Assembly: GCA_002389675.1 (NCBI GenBank)
Contig: DGQF01000011.1
Coordinates: 29,798-93,797 of the forward strand
Origin: Gammaproteobacteria bacterium UBA4421
GTDB lineage: Bacteria; Pseudomonadota; Gammaproteobacteria; Pseudomonadales; Azotimanducaceae
DNA length: 64,000 bases
Reading direction: 5' to 3'
Positions within the stretch are counted from its first letter, which is position 1. Each line of letters opens with the position of its first letter. The notes below the pieces were generated by a model. That model was given only the letters and a program-made list of their open reading frames with translations, was not told the origin of the DNA and did not search any database. Below, piece after piece: positions 45,323 through 54,434 of this stretch. The position numbers and the translations under genes were made by a program.

Positions 45323-46648
45323 TCAGTGATCGTGCACTATCACCGGTAATTCTGTAATCCCCCGAATGAAGCTGGAATTCAAATATCTGGCTTCACCCAC
45401 CACTTCTACATGTGCAAACCGCGCTAAGATCTCTTCCCACAATATACGCAGCTGCATTTCTGCCAAGCGATTGCCTAAACAGCGATGAATGCCATATCCA
45501 AAAGCCAGATGTTGGCGAACATTTGCCCGATCAACCATAAATTCGTCAGGCCGATCAAAGTGATCAACATCCCGATTTCCCGAAAGATACCAAATCGCAA
45601 TTTTGTCCCATTTTTTTATCTTGCGCCCGCGAATCTCAACATCTTCAAGCGCGGTGCGACACATATGGGCAACTGGCGACTGCCAGCGAATCATTTCAGA
45701 GACTGTATTACCAATCAGGCTCGGAGTTTCACGAAGTTTGTCGTATTGCGTCGGATACAAATTCAAGGCTTGAACCCCGGCACTCATTGAGTTGCGCGTT
45801 GTGTCATTGCCGCCCACAATCAGCAACAAAATATTGCCAAGAAATTCATTAGGTGACATGTCGCGCGTAGATTCGCCATGCGCTAGGAAAGAAATCAGAT
45901 CCTCTCCCGGATTACGCATCTTCTTGCGTGTTTGCCAAACGTCGTTGAAATACTCAAAGCATTTCCAAATTTCGGCAAACCCGTGCGCTGGCGTTTCAAA
46001 GTATTCTGGGTCACCAATCCGCTCAACAGTGTCTGACCAGTGGATCAGCAAATGACGATCTTCTTGAGGCACATCAAACAGGGTCGCGAGCATGCGACCG
46101 GTCAGTTCAACTGAAACCTCTTGAACCCAGTTGAACGATGTGCCACGCGGCAAATCATCTAGTATTGCACCCGCTCGCTCTCGAATTAGCGCCCCCAAAG
46201 TCGCTAATCGACGCGCCGTGAACATCGGCGCCACCACTTTGCGTTGCGCATCGTGTAACGGCTGATCCTGCATAATGAACATCGGCAGATGGAACATCTC
46301 ATCGGGCACATCCTGCATCGGCCGACCACCCAAGCGGATACCGCCGTTTAAGATATCTGAAGAAAAGACATCTTGATGCGTGTCTACGTACTTGATGTCA
46401 TCAAATTTGGTCAGCGACCAGTACGGTCCGAATTGACTATGCTCAGTAAAGTGCACCGGATCTTCCCTGCGCAGCCGATCGAAAACCTGTAGTTCTTGGT
46501 TAGCAACAAACCACTCGCTGTTGCCCGGATCGAGTGCAGAAAGGTCCATGCGAGCCGGATCCGCATCGGCCGGCAATTGCCAACGAGCACGAATATCAGA
46601 GTTTGACGTTTCTGTTTCAAATTTAGGTGTTATCGGCCGATCAGTCAC
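45323..46648 (-). CDS. Cytochrome P450, CYP153-like
   Basis: A P450 of about 441 residues; GTG 46648 with GAGGTGG upstream is favoured over GTG 46657. The heme loop is HLAFGYGIHRCLGNRLAEMQ, the I-helix motif VGGNDTTRNS, and the segments MIRWQSPVAHMCRTALEDVE and WYLSGNRDVDHFDRP match CYP153, the soluble terminal alkane or fatty-acid hydroxylases. There is no ferredoxin or reductase beside it; the ferredoxin reductase at 27.7 kb could serve. It is preceded on its strand by nothing in the window that would form an operon. Confidence 0.85.
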   Translation of the reverse strand: MTDRPITPKFETETSNSDIRARWQLPADADPARMDLSALDPGNSEWFVANQELQVFDRLRREDPVHFTEHSQFGPYWSLTKFDDIKYVDTHQDVFSSDILNGGIRLGGRPMQDVPDEMFHLPMFIMQDQPLHDAQRKVVAPMFTARRLATLGALIRERAGAILDDLPRGTSFNWVQEVSVELTGRMLATLFDVPQEDRHLLIHWSDTVERIGDPEYFETPAHGFAEIWKCFEYFNDVWQTRKKMRNPGEDLISFLAHGESTRDMSPNEFLGNILLLIVGGNDTTRNSMSAGVQALNLYPTQYDKLRETPSLIGNTVSEMIRWQSPVAHMCRTALEDVEIRGRKIKKWDKIAIWYLSGNRDVDHFDRPDEFMVDRANVRQHLAFGYGIHRCLGNRLAEMQLRILWEEILARFAHVEVVGEARYLNSSFIRGITELPVIVHDH

Positions 46649-46730
46649 ACAGACCACCTCACATCAGGACCATTTCAAACTGCGCGGTGACGATCAGGCA
46701 TATCGCCGAAACGCCACTGCACGCCGCCTC

Positions 46731-48089
46731 CTATTTAAAATGCGAAATCACCTCAGAAAGCGAAGCTTTTGCGTCACCAAATAACATACGGGTATTTTCA
46801 CCGAAGAATAACGGGTTGTCTGCTCCGGAGAATCCCGATGCCATAGAGCGTTTTAGTACAAACACCGTCCTTGCATGATCAACATTGATAATGGGCATAC
46901 CGTAAATCGGACTGTTTTCATCCGTCCGCGCTGCCGGGTTTACCACGTCATTCGCGCCAATCACAACCGCCACATCAATATTGTCAATCCGCGGGTTGAT
47001 ATCATCCATTTCAACCAACTGATCATAAGGCACGTTAGATTCCGCCAAGAGTACGTTCATATGGCCGGGCATGCGCCCCGCCACAGGGTGGATAGCATAA
47101 GTTACCTCCGCGCCATTTTGCTCGAGCAACTCTCCTAACTCGCGCACAACATGCTGCGCTTGAGCCACTGCCATACCATATCCGGGCACAAACGTAACTG
47201 ACTGCGCAGCCTCTAATATCAAGCTCGCATCCTCGGAATTGATTGGCTTAACTTCTCCTTCAACCTTCGAGGCTTGTTTCGCTGCGCCAAAGCCGGAAAA
47301 CAAAACATTCGTCAATGAGCGGTTCATCGCCTTACACATAATATTGGTTAGAATAATACCCGCTGCACCAACCATTGCACCGGCCACAATTAGGATATTG
47401 TTGTGAATCGCAAAACCAGCCGCACAGGCCGCCAGACCGGAGTAACTGTTCAAAAGCGAAATAACCACCGGCATATCCGCGCCACCAATGGGCAGCACTG
47501 CCATCACCCCAAACAAACAAGCGAGCCCAACGATGGCGTATAGGTAGGGCGACGTTGAACTTGGGTCCAAGCAAAATAGGACTGAACACACCAGCAGGGC
47601 AACCAGCAGCAAGGCGTTAACAAATCGTTGCGCACCAAACACGATCGCGCGTGACGGCATCACCTCCGAAAGCTTGCCCCAGGCCAAAATACTCCCAGTG
47701 AACGTCAAGCCACCAATTACAATTGATAAAACAATCGTGATGTAGGTAAACGTCGAATTGTCGAGGTTATACAGCGCCGCCCATCCGACGAACAAACTCG
47801 CGATACCACCCGAACCATTAAACAGCGCCACCATCTCTGGCATGCTTGTCATTGCCACTTTCTCTGCGGCGACAAAGCCTATAATGGCGCCTAAAATCGC
47901 GGCGCCAATAATCCATTCGAACGTCAGGACTTCAGCATTAAAAAGTGTCGCTGCAACCGCCAGCAACATGCCCACACTCGATAACAAATTACCGCGCACC
48001 GCTGTTGCCGGAGAACCCAGTTGTTTTAGACCGAAGACAAACAGTGCAGCCGCGACGATATACCAAACATTAATCAGCTCAATACTCAT
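46731..48089 (-). CDS. pntB: NAD(P) transhydrogenase beta subunit
   Basis: A 452-residue protein with about nine transmembrane helices and the NADP(H)-binding domain dIII, with VPGYGMAVAQAQHVV, GRMPGHMNVLLAE and VVIGANDVVNPAA. It couples hydride transfer from NADH to NADP with proton movement across the inner membrane. Its start overlaps the stop of pntAB (4 bases), last gene of the pntAA-pntAB-pntB operon. Confidence 0.96.
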   Translation of the reverse strand: MSIELINVWYIVAAALFVFGLKQLGSPATAVRGNLLSSVGMLLAVAATLFNAEVLTFEWIIGAAILGAIIGFVAAEKVAMTSMPEMVALFNGSGGIASLFVGWAALYNLDNSTFTYITIVLSIVIGGLTFTGSILAWGKLSEVMPSRAIVFGAQRFVNALLLVALLVCSVLFCLDPSSTSPYLYAIVGLACLFGVMAVLPIGGADMPVVISLLNSYSGLAACAAGFAIHNNILIVAGAMVGAAGIILTNIMCKAMNRSLTNVLFSGFGAAKQASKVEGEVKPINSEDASLILEAAQSVTFVPGYGMAVAQAQHVVRELGELLEQNGAEVTYAIHPVAGRMPGHMNVLLAESNVPYDQLVEMDDINPRIDNIDVAVVIGANDVVNPAARTDENSPIYGMPIINVDHARTVFVLKRSMASGFSGADNPLFFGENTRMLFGDAKASLSEVISHFK

Positions 48090-48388
48090 GTTCGGTCCCC
48101 CGTATTGCCGGTCTCTTTCTTCTTAAACATGGAGAGCATACGATTTGTAACCAGATACCCCCCCACCACGTTAATTGTTGCAAACATCACTGCCAGCGCA
48201 CCCAACACGGTTGATACCGTGCCCAATTGCGCACCAGCAGAAATCAACGCACCCACAATGGTAATTCCAGAAATTGCGTTTGCACCGGACATCAAGGGTG
48301 TGTGCAGAGTGGCCGGCACTTTCGCAATAAGTTCGAAGCCCAAAAATATGGACAGCATGAGGACCATGCCAAGTAGTACAGCTTCCAT
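48086..48388 (-). CDS. pntAB: NAD(P) transhydrogenase alpha subunit part 2 (membrane)
   Basis: A 100-residue membrane segment (dII part of alpha) with about three helices and the motif VPATLHTPLMSGANAISGITIVG split across the helices. The separate small gene is the arrangement seen in many proteobacteria outside the enterics. It begins 2 bases after the pntAA stop. Confidence 0.94.
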   Translation of the reverse strand: MEAVLLGMVLMLSIFLGFELIAKVPATLHTPLMSGANAISGITIVGALISAGAQLGTVSTVLGALAVMFATINVVGGYLVTNRMLSMFKKKETGNTGDRT

Positions 48389-48390
48389 GT

Positions 48391-49530
48391 TTACGCCCCG
48401 CTATAGATGTTTTTAATGGTTTCGTTCACAACTGCACCATCACGCGTGATGACACAAGCCGAGATAATTTCGTCTTCGGGATCCAGATTCAGCGTTTTGC
48501 TTTCATCATCCCAAAACTCGGTGAGCAAATTGAATAGATTATTGGAGTACATTTCACTGGCATTTTTTGCAACCTCACTTGGCAGGTTACCTTGGCCGAT
48601 GACTTTGACGCCGTTGATTTCAACCACCTCGTCAAGCACCGAGCCCTCAACATTACCCCCAGTTTCCACAGCCATATCAATCACTACACTACCAGGCTTC
48701 ATACCTTCGATCATATCCCGACCCACAATGACGGGCGCAGGGCGCCCAAACAACTGTGCAGTGGTGACAACAATGTCCGCATTCGCGATCACCGCCTTTT
48801 GTCCCTCTCGCTGCAATTCAAGCTGTTCCGGGGTGAGCTCAGTCGCATAGCCCTGCTCTGTCTGCCCCATTTCACCGAGATCTATTTCAACAAACTTAGC
48901 ACCCAAGGACTGCACCTGTTCCGCGACAACCGGCCGAGTATCAAAAGCCTCAACCCGGGCACCTAAACGTTTTGCGGTTGCAATCGCCTGCAAACCAGCC
49001 ACCCCAGCGCCAATGATGAATACCCGTGCAGGTGCGATAGTGCCCGCAGGCGTCATCATCATCGGTAAAATTTTTGCACTATGAAAAGAAGCCTGAATGA
49101 TAGTGACATAACCGGCTAGGTTTGCCTGCGAAGATAACGCATCCATCTTTTGCGCTCGCGTACTGCGAGGGATCATCTCCATAGATATGGCAACGGCACC
49201 TTGGCTCGCCATGCTTTCCACCAAGCTTTGCTCGTTGAAAGGGTCTAAAAAGCTAATACTGACAACGCCGGACTTGAGGTGTTCAATATCTTCAGCTTTG
49301 GGCTTTCGGACACACGCCAAGACATCAGCAGTTGATATCACCGCCCCGTGATCGGCAGCCACTGCAGCACCCGCCTCCGCGTAGGCTTCATCTGCAAATC
49401 CCGCAGCGACTCCTGCGCCGGATTCGACGGTGATGGAGAACCCCAGTTGAATCAGTTTTTTTACATTCTGCGGCACCATTGCAACTCGCAATTCGCCCGG
49501 CCACGTCTCTCTTGGCACACCTATCTGCAT
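48391..49530 (-). CDS. pntAA: NAD(P) transhydrogenase alpha subunit part 1 (NAD-binding)
   Basis: A 379-residue NAD(H)-binding domain dI with the AlaDH-like fold: IGVPRETWPGELRVAMVP, the NAD motif VFIIGAGVAGLQAIATAKRLGA and the mobile-loop region after it. It is the first gene of the pnt operon. The promoter should lie in the 440-base gap to dctP. Confidence 0.95.
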   Translation of the reverse strand: MQIGVPRETWPGELRVAMVPQNVKKLIQLGFSITVESGAGVAAGFADEAYAEAGAAVAADHGAVISTADVLACVRKPKAEDIEHLKSGVVSISFLDPFNEQSLVESMASQGAVAISMEMIPRSTRAQKMDALSSQANLAGYVTIIQASFHSAKILPMMMTPAGTIAPARVFIIGAGVAGLQAIATAKRLGARVEAFDTRPVVAEQVQSLGAKFVEIDLGEMGQTEQGYATELTPEQLELQREGQKAVIANADIVVTTAQLFGRPAPVIVGRDMIEGMKPGSVVIDMAVETGGNVEGSVLDEVVEINGVKVIGQGNLPSEVAKNASEMYSNNLFNLLTEFWDDESKTLNLDPEDEIISACVITRDGAVVNETIKNIYSGA

Positions 49531-49688
49531 GCAGCCCCCTTTTTAATATTTATCACTTTGCTGAGCACCACGCTTGCTCAAAGACCCTATCACAGCCTTC
49601 GCGTAAAGGCCTTGCTTGACCCGTAGAGTGTACCCACGAAATCGTTTAACACAACCGTGATTAAACACCGTTAGGCGTAGCGAAAACG

Positions 49689-49850
49689 TCAAATCGCTAT
49701 ATATGGATCACCCGTTTTCAAGCGATCAAGCTCCGCAGCAGAATATTTTCGCCAAAAATACCCAAACCCGAGCACTACACCAAAAATACAAAACGCAACA
49801 ACCGGCCTCATCGTACCCGTACCTGCGAGCATTAGGGTAATCCAGATCAT
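49689..49850 (-). CDS. Possible small membrane protein (53 residues)
   Basis: A small frame from ATG 49850 to TGA 49689-49691. It encodes one hydrophobic segment (MRPVVAFCIFGVVLGFGYFW) followed by a charged tail ending GDPYIAI, a plausible single-span protein. The ribosome site is weak: AGAGGG lies too far upstream (about 17 bases), and a later ATG at residue 14 is an alternative start. It lies upstream of pntAA on the same strand. No homologue is recognised. Confidence 0.4.
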   Translation of the reverse strand: MIWITLMLAGTGTMRPVVAFCIFGVVLGFGYFWRKYSAAELDRLKTGDPYIAI

Positions 49851-49932
49851 CAACTAACATTGCATGCGACCCTCTGCGTCAGGGACAACCCACTATGCGA
49901 ACATTTATTCTTGCATCCTCTGGCAAGGCCCC

Positions 49933-49944
49933 AGACAATTGTCT
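49933..49944. promoter_or_regulatory. 12-bp palindrome before the TRAP operon
   Basis: AGACAATTGTCT is a perfect palindrome 28 bases before the dctP start codon. The position suits a repressor operator for the operon, perhaps of a GntR-type regulator, but no regulator gene is next to it. Confidence 0.35.
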
Positions 49945-49972
49945 CCCACCCAGCGGAATTAGAATTTAGCGC

Positions 49973-51082
49973 ATGAGCAACAGAGCCGCACTCACCGCGG
50001 TGATCGTCGCATTTATAGTTGGCCTCATTGGCAGCTTGGCGATTCGTCCGCACGGTAACACCGGAGCTTCTCCGGCCGCCGCAACTGTTCAGGAAGCGCA
50101 ACCCGTACGCATTAACTGGCGGCTGCCCGTTGTCTTCCAAACCACACTACCTGTGCTGGGAGACAACCCCCTTTACGTGGTTGACATCATCAAACGAGCA
50201 TCTAACGGAGCGGTCAACTTAGAGATTTTTGAACCCGGTGAAATTGTTCCCGCATTTTCAATTACCGATGCGGTACGCGACCGCAAAGTTGAAGCCGGAT
50301 ACACGTGGGTGGGCTATGACCAAGGAAAAATACCCGCCTCACCACTGCTTGGTGCAGTGCCCTTCGGAATGGAGCCTTGGGAATACAGCGCATGGTGGTT
50401 CGAAGCAGGTGGCCGCGAACTGGGTGAGAAGCTCTACCAAAAACATAATATTCATCCTATTTTCTGCGGCATGACTGGGCCGGAAACCGCCGGATGGTTC
50501 CGCAAGCAAATCAAGGCTTTGGAAGATCTTAGGGGACTCAAAATTCGTTTTGCGGGGTTGGGCGGACAGGTTATGGAACGGATGGGCGCCAGCGTAACGA
50601 TGCTACCGGGCGGTGAAATTTTTCAGGCCCTGGAAAAGGGCGCCATTGATGCCACTGAATTTGCGCTGCCTGTTGTTGATCAAACCCTGGGGTTTAACCG
50701 AGTGGCTAAGTACAATTATTACCCCGGTTGGCATCAAACCTTCACCGCGTCACATCTGGTCGTGAATATTGACGCTTGGCGAGCACTTTCGCCCGCCGAC
50801 CAGGCCCTCCTCGAAATGGGCTGCACCGCCGGCGTCATGCGTAATCTGGCAAATTCAGAGGCCAAGCAAGGCGCCATCATCGCCGGCTTTGGGGACATCG
50901 GCGTGAGCGCAGAATCGTTCTCCGAGCCCATTCTGCGCGAACTGGAGCGAACCACCCAAAACATTATGGAGGAGCAAGCGGCAGCTGATTCAGACTTCGC
51001 AGAAATCTTAGCCTCTCAACGCAAATTTCGCGCCGAGTACCAATTTTGGAAGGCGCGCGCCTACTTGCCAAGGGATTTTTGA
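49973..51082 (+). CDS. dctP: TRAP transporter substrate-binding protein, DctP family
   Basis: A 369-residue periplasmic binding protein with an N-terminal signal (LTAVIVAFIVGLIGSLA). Family motifs: YTWVGYDQGKIPA, the conserved Arg region DLRGLKIRFAGLGGQVMERMG, ALEKGAIDATEFALPVVD and KYNYYPGWHQ. It resembles the TakP-like branch for 2-oxo acids or other carboxylates, so the ligand is probably a carboxylate. The stop overlaps the dctQ start (TGATG). The ribosome site is weak. Confidence 0.92.
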   Translation: MSNRAALTAVIVAFIVGLIGSLAIRPHGNTGASPAAATVQEAQPVRINWRLPVVFQTTLPVLGDNPLYVVDIIKRASNGAVNLEIFEPGEIVPAFSITDAVRDRKVEAGYTWVGYDQGKIPASPLLGAVPFGMEPWEYSAWWFEAGGRELGEKLYQKHNIHPIFCGMTGPETAGWFRKQIKALEDLRGLKIRFAGLGGQVMERMGASVTMLPGGEIFQALEKGAIDATEFALPVVDQTLGFNRVAKYNYYPGWHQTFTASHLVVNIDAWRALSPADQALLEMGCTAGVMRNLANSEAKQGAIIAGFGDIGVSAESFSEPILRELERTTQNIMEEQAAADSDFAEILASQRKFRAEYQFWKARAYLPRDF

Positions 51083-51621
51083 TGGCCTCGGACGCAGATT
51101 TGCCGCAGACCAGACTCTCTCGGTCGATTGATTATTTTCTGACTCGGCTGGGTGCATGGGTATCTTTGATCTGGCTAGCGCTACTGGCGGTGATTGTTGT
51201 GAACGTTATGCTGCGTTATCTCTTCAATGAAGGGCGAATAGAACTGGAAGAGCTGCAATGGCACCTGTATTCCATTGGATTTTTACTCGGCCTAAGTTAC
51301 GCCTATCAAGCCGACACCCACATCAGGGTGGATGTTGTCCATGAACGTCTAAGCCCGCGCGCTCGAGCATGGATCGAGCTATATGGCATTGTTTTATTCC
51401 TCGCACCCTTTATCACGCTGGTGCTCGTCTACAGCGTACCCTTTGTTGTGTCCTCATTTAACTTAAGCGAACAATCACCCTCGCCGGGCGGGCTGCCCAT
51501 GCGCTGGTTTATTAAGGCTTTTTTACCCATCGGTTTTGCGCTTCTCGCGCTTGCGGTTTTTTCCCGGCTCACGCGGGTATGGGCCCTGCTATTTTTAACG
51601 GGGGCAAAACATGGCCGCTAA
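51082..51621 (+). CDS. dctQ: TRAP transporter small permease, DctQ family
   Basis: Start at ATG 51082, coupled to the dctP stop, gives 179 residues with four transmembrane helices. Typical family segments are VVNVMLRYLFNEGRIELEEL and QADTHIRVDVVHERLSPRARAWIE. It stabilises the large permease and contacts the binding protein. It overlaps dctM by 11 bases. Confidence 0.92.
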   Translation: MASDADLPQTRLSRSIDYFLTRLGAWVSLIWLALLAVIVVNVMLRYLFNEGRIELEELQWHLYSIGFLLGLSYAYQADTHIRVDVVHERLSPRARAWIELYGIVLFLAPFITLVLVYSVPFVVSSFNLSEQSPSPGGLPMRWFIKAFLPIGFALLALAVFSRLTRVWALLFLTGAKHGR

Positions 51622-52960
51622 CGAAATCATGGCTGTGCTTATGTTCGTAAGCTTCATCGCATTGGTTTTTACAGGGTTTCCCGTCGCTTGGATTCTTGGT
51701 GGACTGGCTGTCTTATTCAGCGCCTTCGCGATCGTTCTCGACGTGGATTTTGCCCTTAACATAGGCTTGGATTGGTCTTATACGTCACTCACCGTTGAGA
51801 GAATATGGAACGTTATGGGTAACTGGGTCATGGTGGCTCTGCCTATGTTCATTTTCATGGGTTTGTTGCTGGACCGCTCCGGTATTGCAAATCAACTGAT
51901 GGTCAGCTTCGCAAAGCTATTTGGTTCCATACGCGGTGGATTAGCCATCACTGTCACTCTCATCGGAATATTGCTGGCTGCAACCACGGGTATTATCGGC
52001 GCATCTGTTGTACTGCTTGCACTGCTGGGCTTACCCACCATGCTCAGCAACGGTTACGACAAATCACTCGCTGCAGGCACCGTGTGCGCCGTGGGTACTT
52101 TGGGCATCCTGATACCACCCAGTATTATGTTGGTTTTGATGGCGGATCGCATGGCGATGAGTGTCGGCGATCTCTTTCTCGGCGCCGTTTTCCCTGGCAC
52201 CTTGTTAGCCGGCCTGTATATTCTCTACATCTTGGCCATAGGCCGTTTCAAACCTGAGATGGCTCCAGCGGCACCCGCTGAAAATTTTGATATGGATGCG
52301 ATCTGGTCACTGTTCAAAGCGATCCTACCGCCCGCGTTCCTGATCTTGGCAGTGCTTGGCAGCATATTTTTTGGCCTAGCCACTCCAACAGAAGCTGCCG
52401 GTGTTGGCGCTGCAGGTGCGCTTATTCTAGCGCTTATCAAACGCCAAATTAGCCGACAGGTCATGGCGGAAGTGCTCCAAGAAACCAGCAGAACAACCGC
52501 CTTTATTTTTGCCATTCTTCTGGGCGCCACCGCTTTTTCGTTGGTGCTGCGGGGGCTAGGCGGCGACCATCTCTTTGAACGCGCCCTACTGGGCCTGCCT
52601 TTTCAGCCTAGCGGAATCGTGATTTGCATTTTACTGATCACCTTCATTTTGGGCTTTTTCCTAGATTGGATAGAACTGTCTTTGATTGTTCTGCCACTGG
52701 TCTCGCCGGTTGTCATTAATCTGGGTTTCGACCCTGTATGGTTCACTGTCTTGTTTGCCGTCTGCCTCCAAACCAGCTTTCTAACACCACCGGTAGGCTT
52801 TGCCATCTTTTACCTCAAGGGCGTTGCGCCGGAGGGCGTTGACGTTTTCACAATTTACAAAGGAGTCGTGCCCTTTATCTTTCTGCAAATCATCGGCATG
52901 TTAATCATCTTCAACTGGCAGGCATTGGTCACTTGGCTGCCCGCACAAGCCTACGGGTAA
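51611..52960 (+). CDS. dctM: TRAP transporter large permease, DctM family
   Basis: A 449-residue permease with about twelve transmembrane segments. Family motifs include GFPVAWILGGLAVLF, TTGIIGASVVLLALLGLPTM, GTLGILIPPSIMLVLMADRM and LDWIELSLIVLPLVSPVV. It carries the substrate with sodium ions. The downstream MaoC-like gene begins 8 bases later, so the operon is five genes long. Confidence 0.95.
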   Translation: MAANEIMAVLMFVSFIALVFTGFPVAWILGGLAVLFSAFAIVLDVDFALNIGLDWSYTSLTVERIWNVMGNWVMVALPMFIFMGLLLDRSGIANQLMVSFAKLFGSIRGGLAITVTLIGILLAATTGIIGASVVLLALLGLPTMLSNGYDKSLAAGTVCAVGTLGILIPPSIMLVLMADRMAMSVGDLFLGAVFPGTLLAGLYILYILAIGRFKPEMAPAAPAENFDMDAIWSLFKAILPPAFLILAVLGSIFFGLATPTEAAGVGAAGALILALIKRQISRQVMAEVLQETSRTTAFIFAILLGATAFSLVLRGLGGDHLFERALLGLPFQPSGIVICILLITFILGFFLDWIELSLIVLPLVSPVVINLGFDPVWFTVLFAVCLQTSFLTPPVGFAIFYLKGVAPEGVDVFTIYKGVVPFIFLQIIGMLIIFNWQALVTWLPAQAYG

Positions 52961-52968
52961 AATCATTT

Positions 52969-53742
52969 ATGCAACAGTATTCCGTCAAAGCCGAAAATTT
53001 TAGTCAGGACAGTGAAAACCGTATTCACAGCGACGATATCGCCCAAAAATACGGATTTAGCGGCGCGCTGGTTCCCGGTGTTGCCATCTACGGTCACTTA
53101 ACCTATCCACTTGTAGAAGAATTTGGCCAATTGTGGCTCGACCAAGCTTGCAATCAGGTTCGCTTATTCAAACCTACTTATCATGGAGATATCCTGACCT
53201 TTACGTACATCGACGGCCCAGAGAAACAGACGGTCAATTGCGACAACCAAAACGGTGTGCGGATTGCCACGCTCACAAGCGAATTTAATAGTGCGCCAGA
53301 GACACCAGATCTTACATCGCTGGCCCCCCCTTACAAAAACCCCGACCGCACCGAAATTCAATGGCATAATGTCGTGCCGTATCAGGCCTTCACACCATGG
53401 ACCTGCGAGCTGACACCCGCAGACAATGAGCGTTATGTTACCGAAGTTAAAGACCCTCATTCACTGTACAAAACCGGTGCCATTCATCCTCACCTGTTGC
53501 TCTCGTTAGCCAACACCGCCTTGATGAACGAGTACAAGATGCCCACTTGGCTGCACGTTGGCTCAGAAACTCGCCACCACGCCGGTCTCTATGAAGGGGA
53601 TACCGTCACCGTCAAGTCGGTCCCACTAAAAAAATGGCAAAACAAAGGTCATCACTTCATTCAGATATGGGTAACCTACTGGCGCGACAATGTGATGACC
53701 ACCGAAATCCGCCATACTGCGATCTTTAAGTTGGCAGCCTAA
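52969..53742 (+). CDS. MaoC-like hotdog-fold protein
   Basis: Start at ATG 52969 gives 257 residues; the longer frame would run into dctM. The N-terminal half has the MaoC-type pattern IHSDDIAQKYGFSGALVPGVAIYGHLTYP, the C-terminal half (HPHLLLSLANTALMNEYKMPTWLHVGSETRHHAGLYEGD) looks like a second hotdog. Such proteins are hydratases, dehydratases or thioesterases acting on CoA esters. Its place in a TRAP operon suggests it acts on the imported carboxylate or a derived CoA ester. The stop overlaps the next start (TAATG). Confidence 0.75.
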   Translation: MQQYSVKAENFSQDSENRIHSDDIAQKYGFSGALVPGVAIYGHLTYPLVEEFGQLWLDQACNQVRLFKPTYHGDILTFTYIDGPEKQTVNCDNQNGVRIATLTSEFNSAPETPDLTSLAPPYKNPDRTEIQWHNVVPYQAFTPWTCELTPADNERYVTEVKDPHSLYKTGAIHPHLLLSLANTALMNEYKMPTWLHVGSETRHHAGLYEGDTVTVKSVPLKKWQNKGHHFIQIWVTYWRDNVMTTEIRHTAIFKLAA

Positions 53743-54329
53743 TGCGACTTGCCGTTCTCGCATCGCACGCGGGCACCACATTGCAAGCAGTACTGGAGGC
53801 TTGTGAGCAGGGTGCTCTAGATGCTGAGGTGGTTTTAGTCATCAGTAATAACAGCGGCGCTGGCGCAATAAAGAAAGCAGACGACGCAGGTGTCAAAACC
53901 AGACACATCAGCACCAAAACGCACGTCAACGATCACGGCGTTGACACCGCCATGCTCGCCGCATTTCGCGAAGCGGAAGTCGATTGGATACTGCTTCTGG
54001 GCTACATGAAAAAATTAGGTTCTGCGACGCTGGACCACTATGCCGGAAAAATTCTCAATACTCACCCGGCTCTACTGCCTAAATTCGGTGGTAAAGGATT
54101 CTTCGGACGCTCGGTCCACGAAGCCGTGCTTGCTGCCGGGGAAAAAGAAACCGGCGCCACGTTGCACCTTGTGGACCAGGAATATGATTCCGGTCCACCC
54201 TTGTCACAAGTCACTGTCCCAGTAATGGCAGGGGACACCGTGGATAGCCTCGAAGCTCGGGTTAAACGAGCTGAGCGAAATTTAATTATCCAAACCCTAA
54301 AAACGCTCAAAAACGATCAAGCGGTTTAA
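53742..54329 (+). CDS. PurN-like formyltransferase-family protein
   Basis: A 195-residue formyltransferase-fold protein. The catalytic triad of GAR transformylase is kept: Asn106 and His108 in LNTHPALLPKF, and Asp149 in DQEYDSGPPL; His142 is also in place. The loop that binds phosphoribosyl substrate is modified (SHAGTTLQAV in place of GSGTNLQA). It may be a second PurN or a formyl-transferring enzyme for another amine. Last gene of the TRAP operon, with overlapping start. Confidence 0.8.
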   Translation: MRLAVLASHAGTTLQAVLEACEQGALDAEVVLVISNNSGAGAIKKADDAGVKTRHISTKTHVNDHGVDTAMLAAFREAEVDWILLLGYMKKLGSATLDHYAGKILNTHPALLPKFGGKGFFGRSVHEAVLAAGEKETGATLHLVDQEYDSGPPLSQVTVPVMAGDTVDSLEARVKRAERNLIIQTLKTLKNDQAV

Positions 54330-54434
54330 AAACTCCATAGGCAACTCAAGACCCATGCCTTACCCACATAAGGTGGCGTTATCTTTGAAGCGTGCATAGC
54401 CGAACGGCAATTCAACTGTACCCCTGCGGTCCAG

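Larger units (their letters stand above)
49531..49972. other. Intergenic interval pntAA-dctP
   Basis: A 442-base divergent interval. It holds the possible 53-residue frame at 49689-49850, a 12-bp palindrome at 49933-49944 near dctP, and otherwise nothing I can name. Promoters for the pnt operon (minus) and the TRAP operon (plus) must lie here. Confidence 0.5.
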
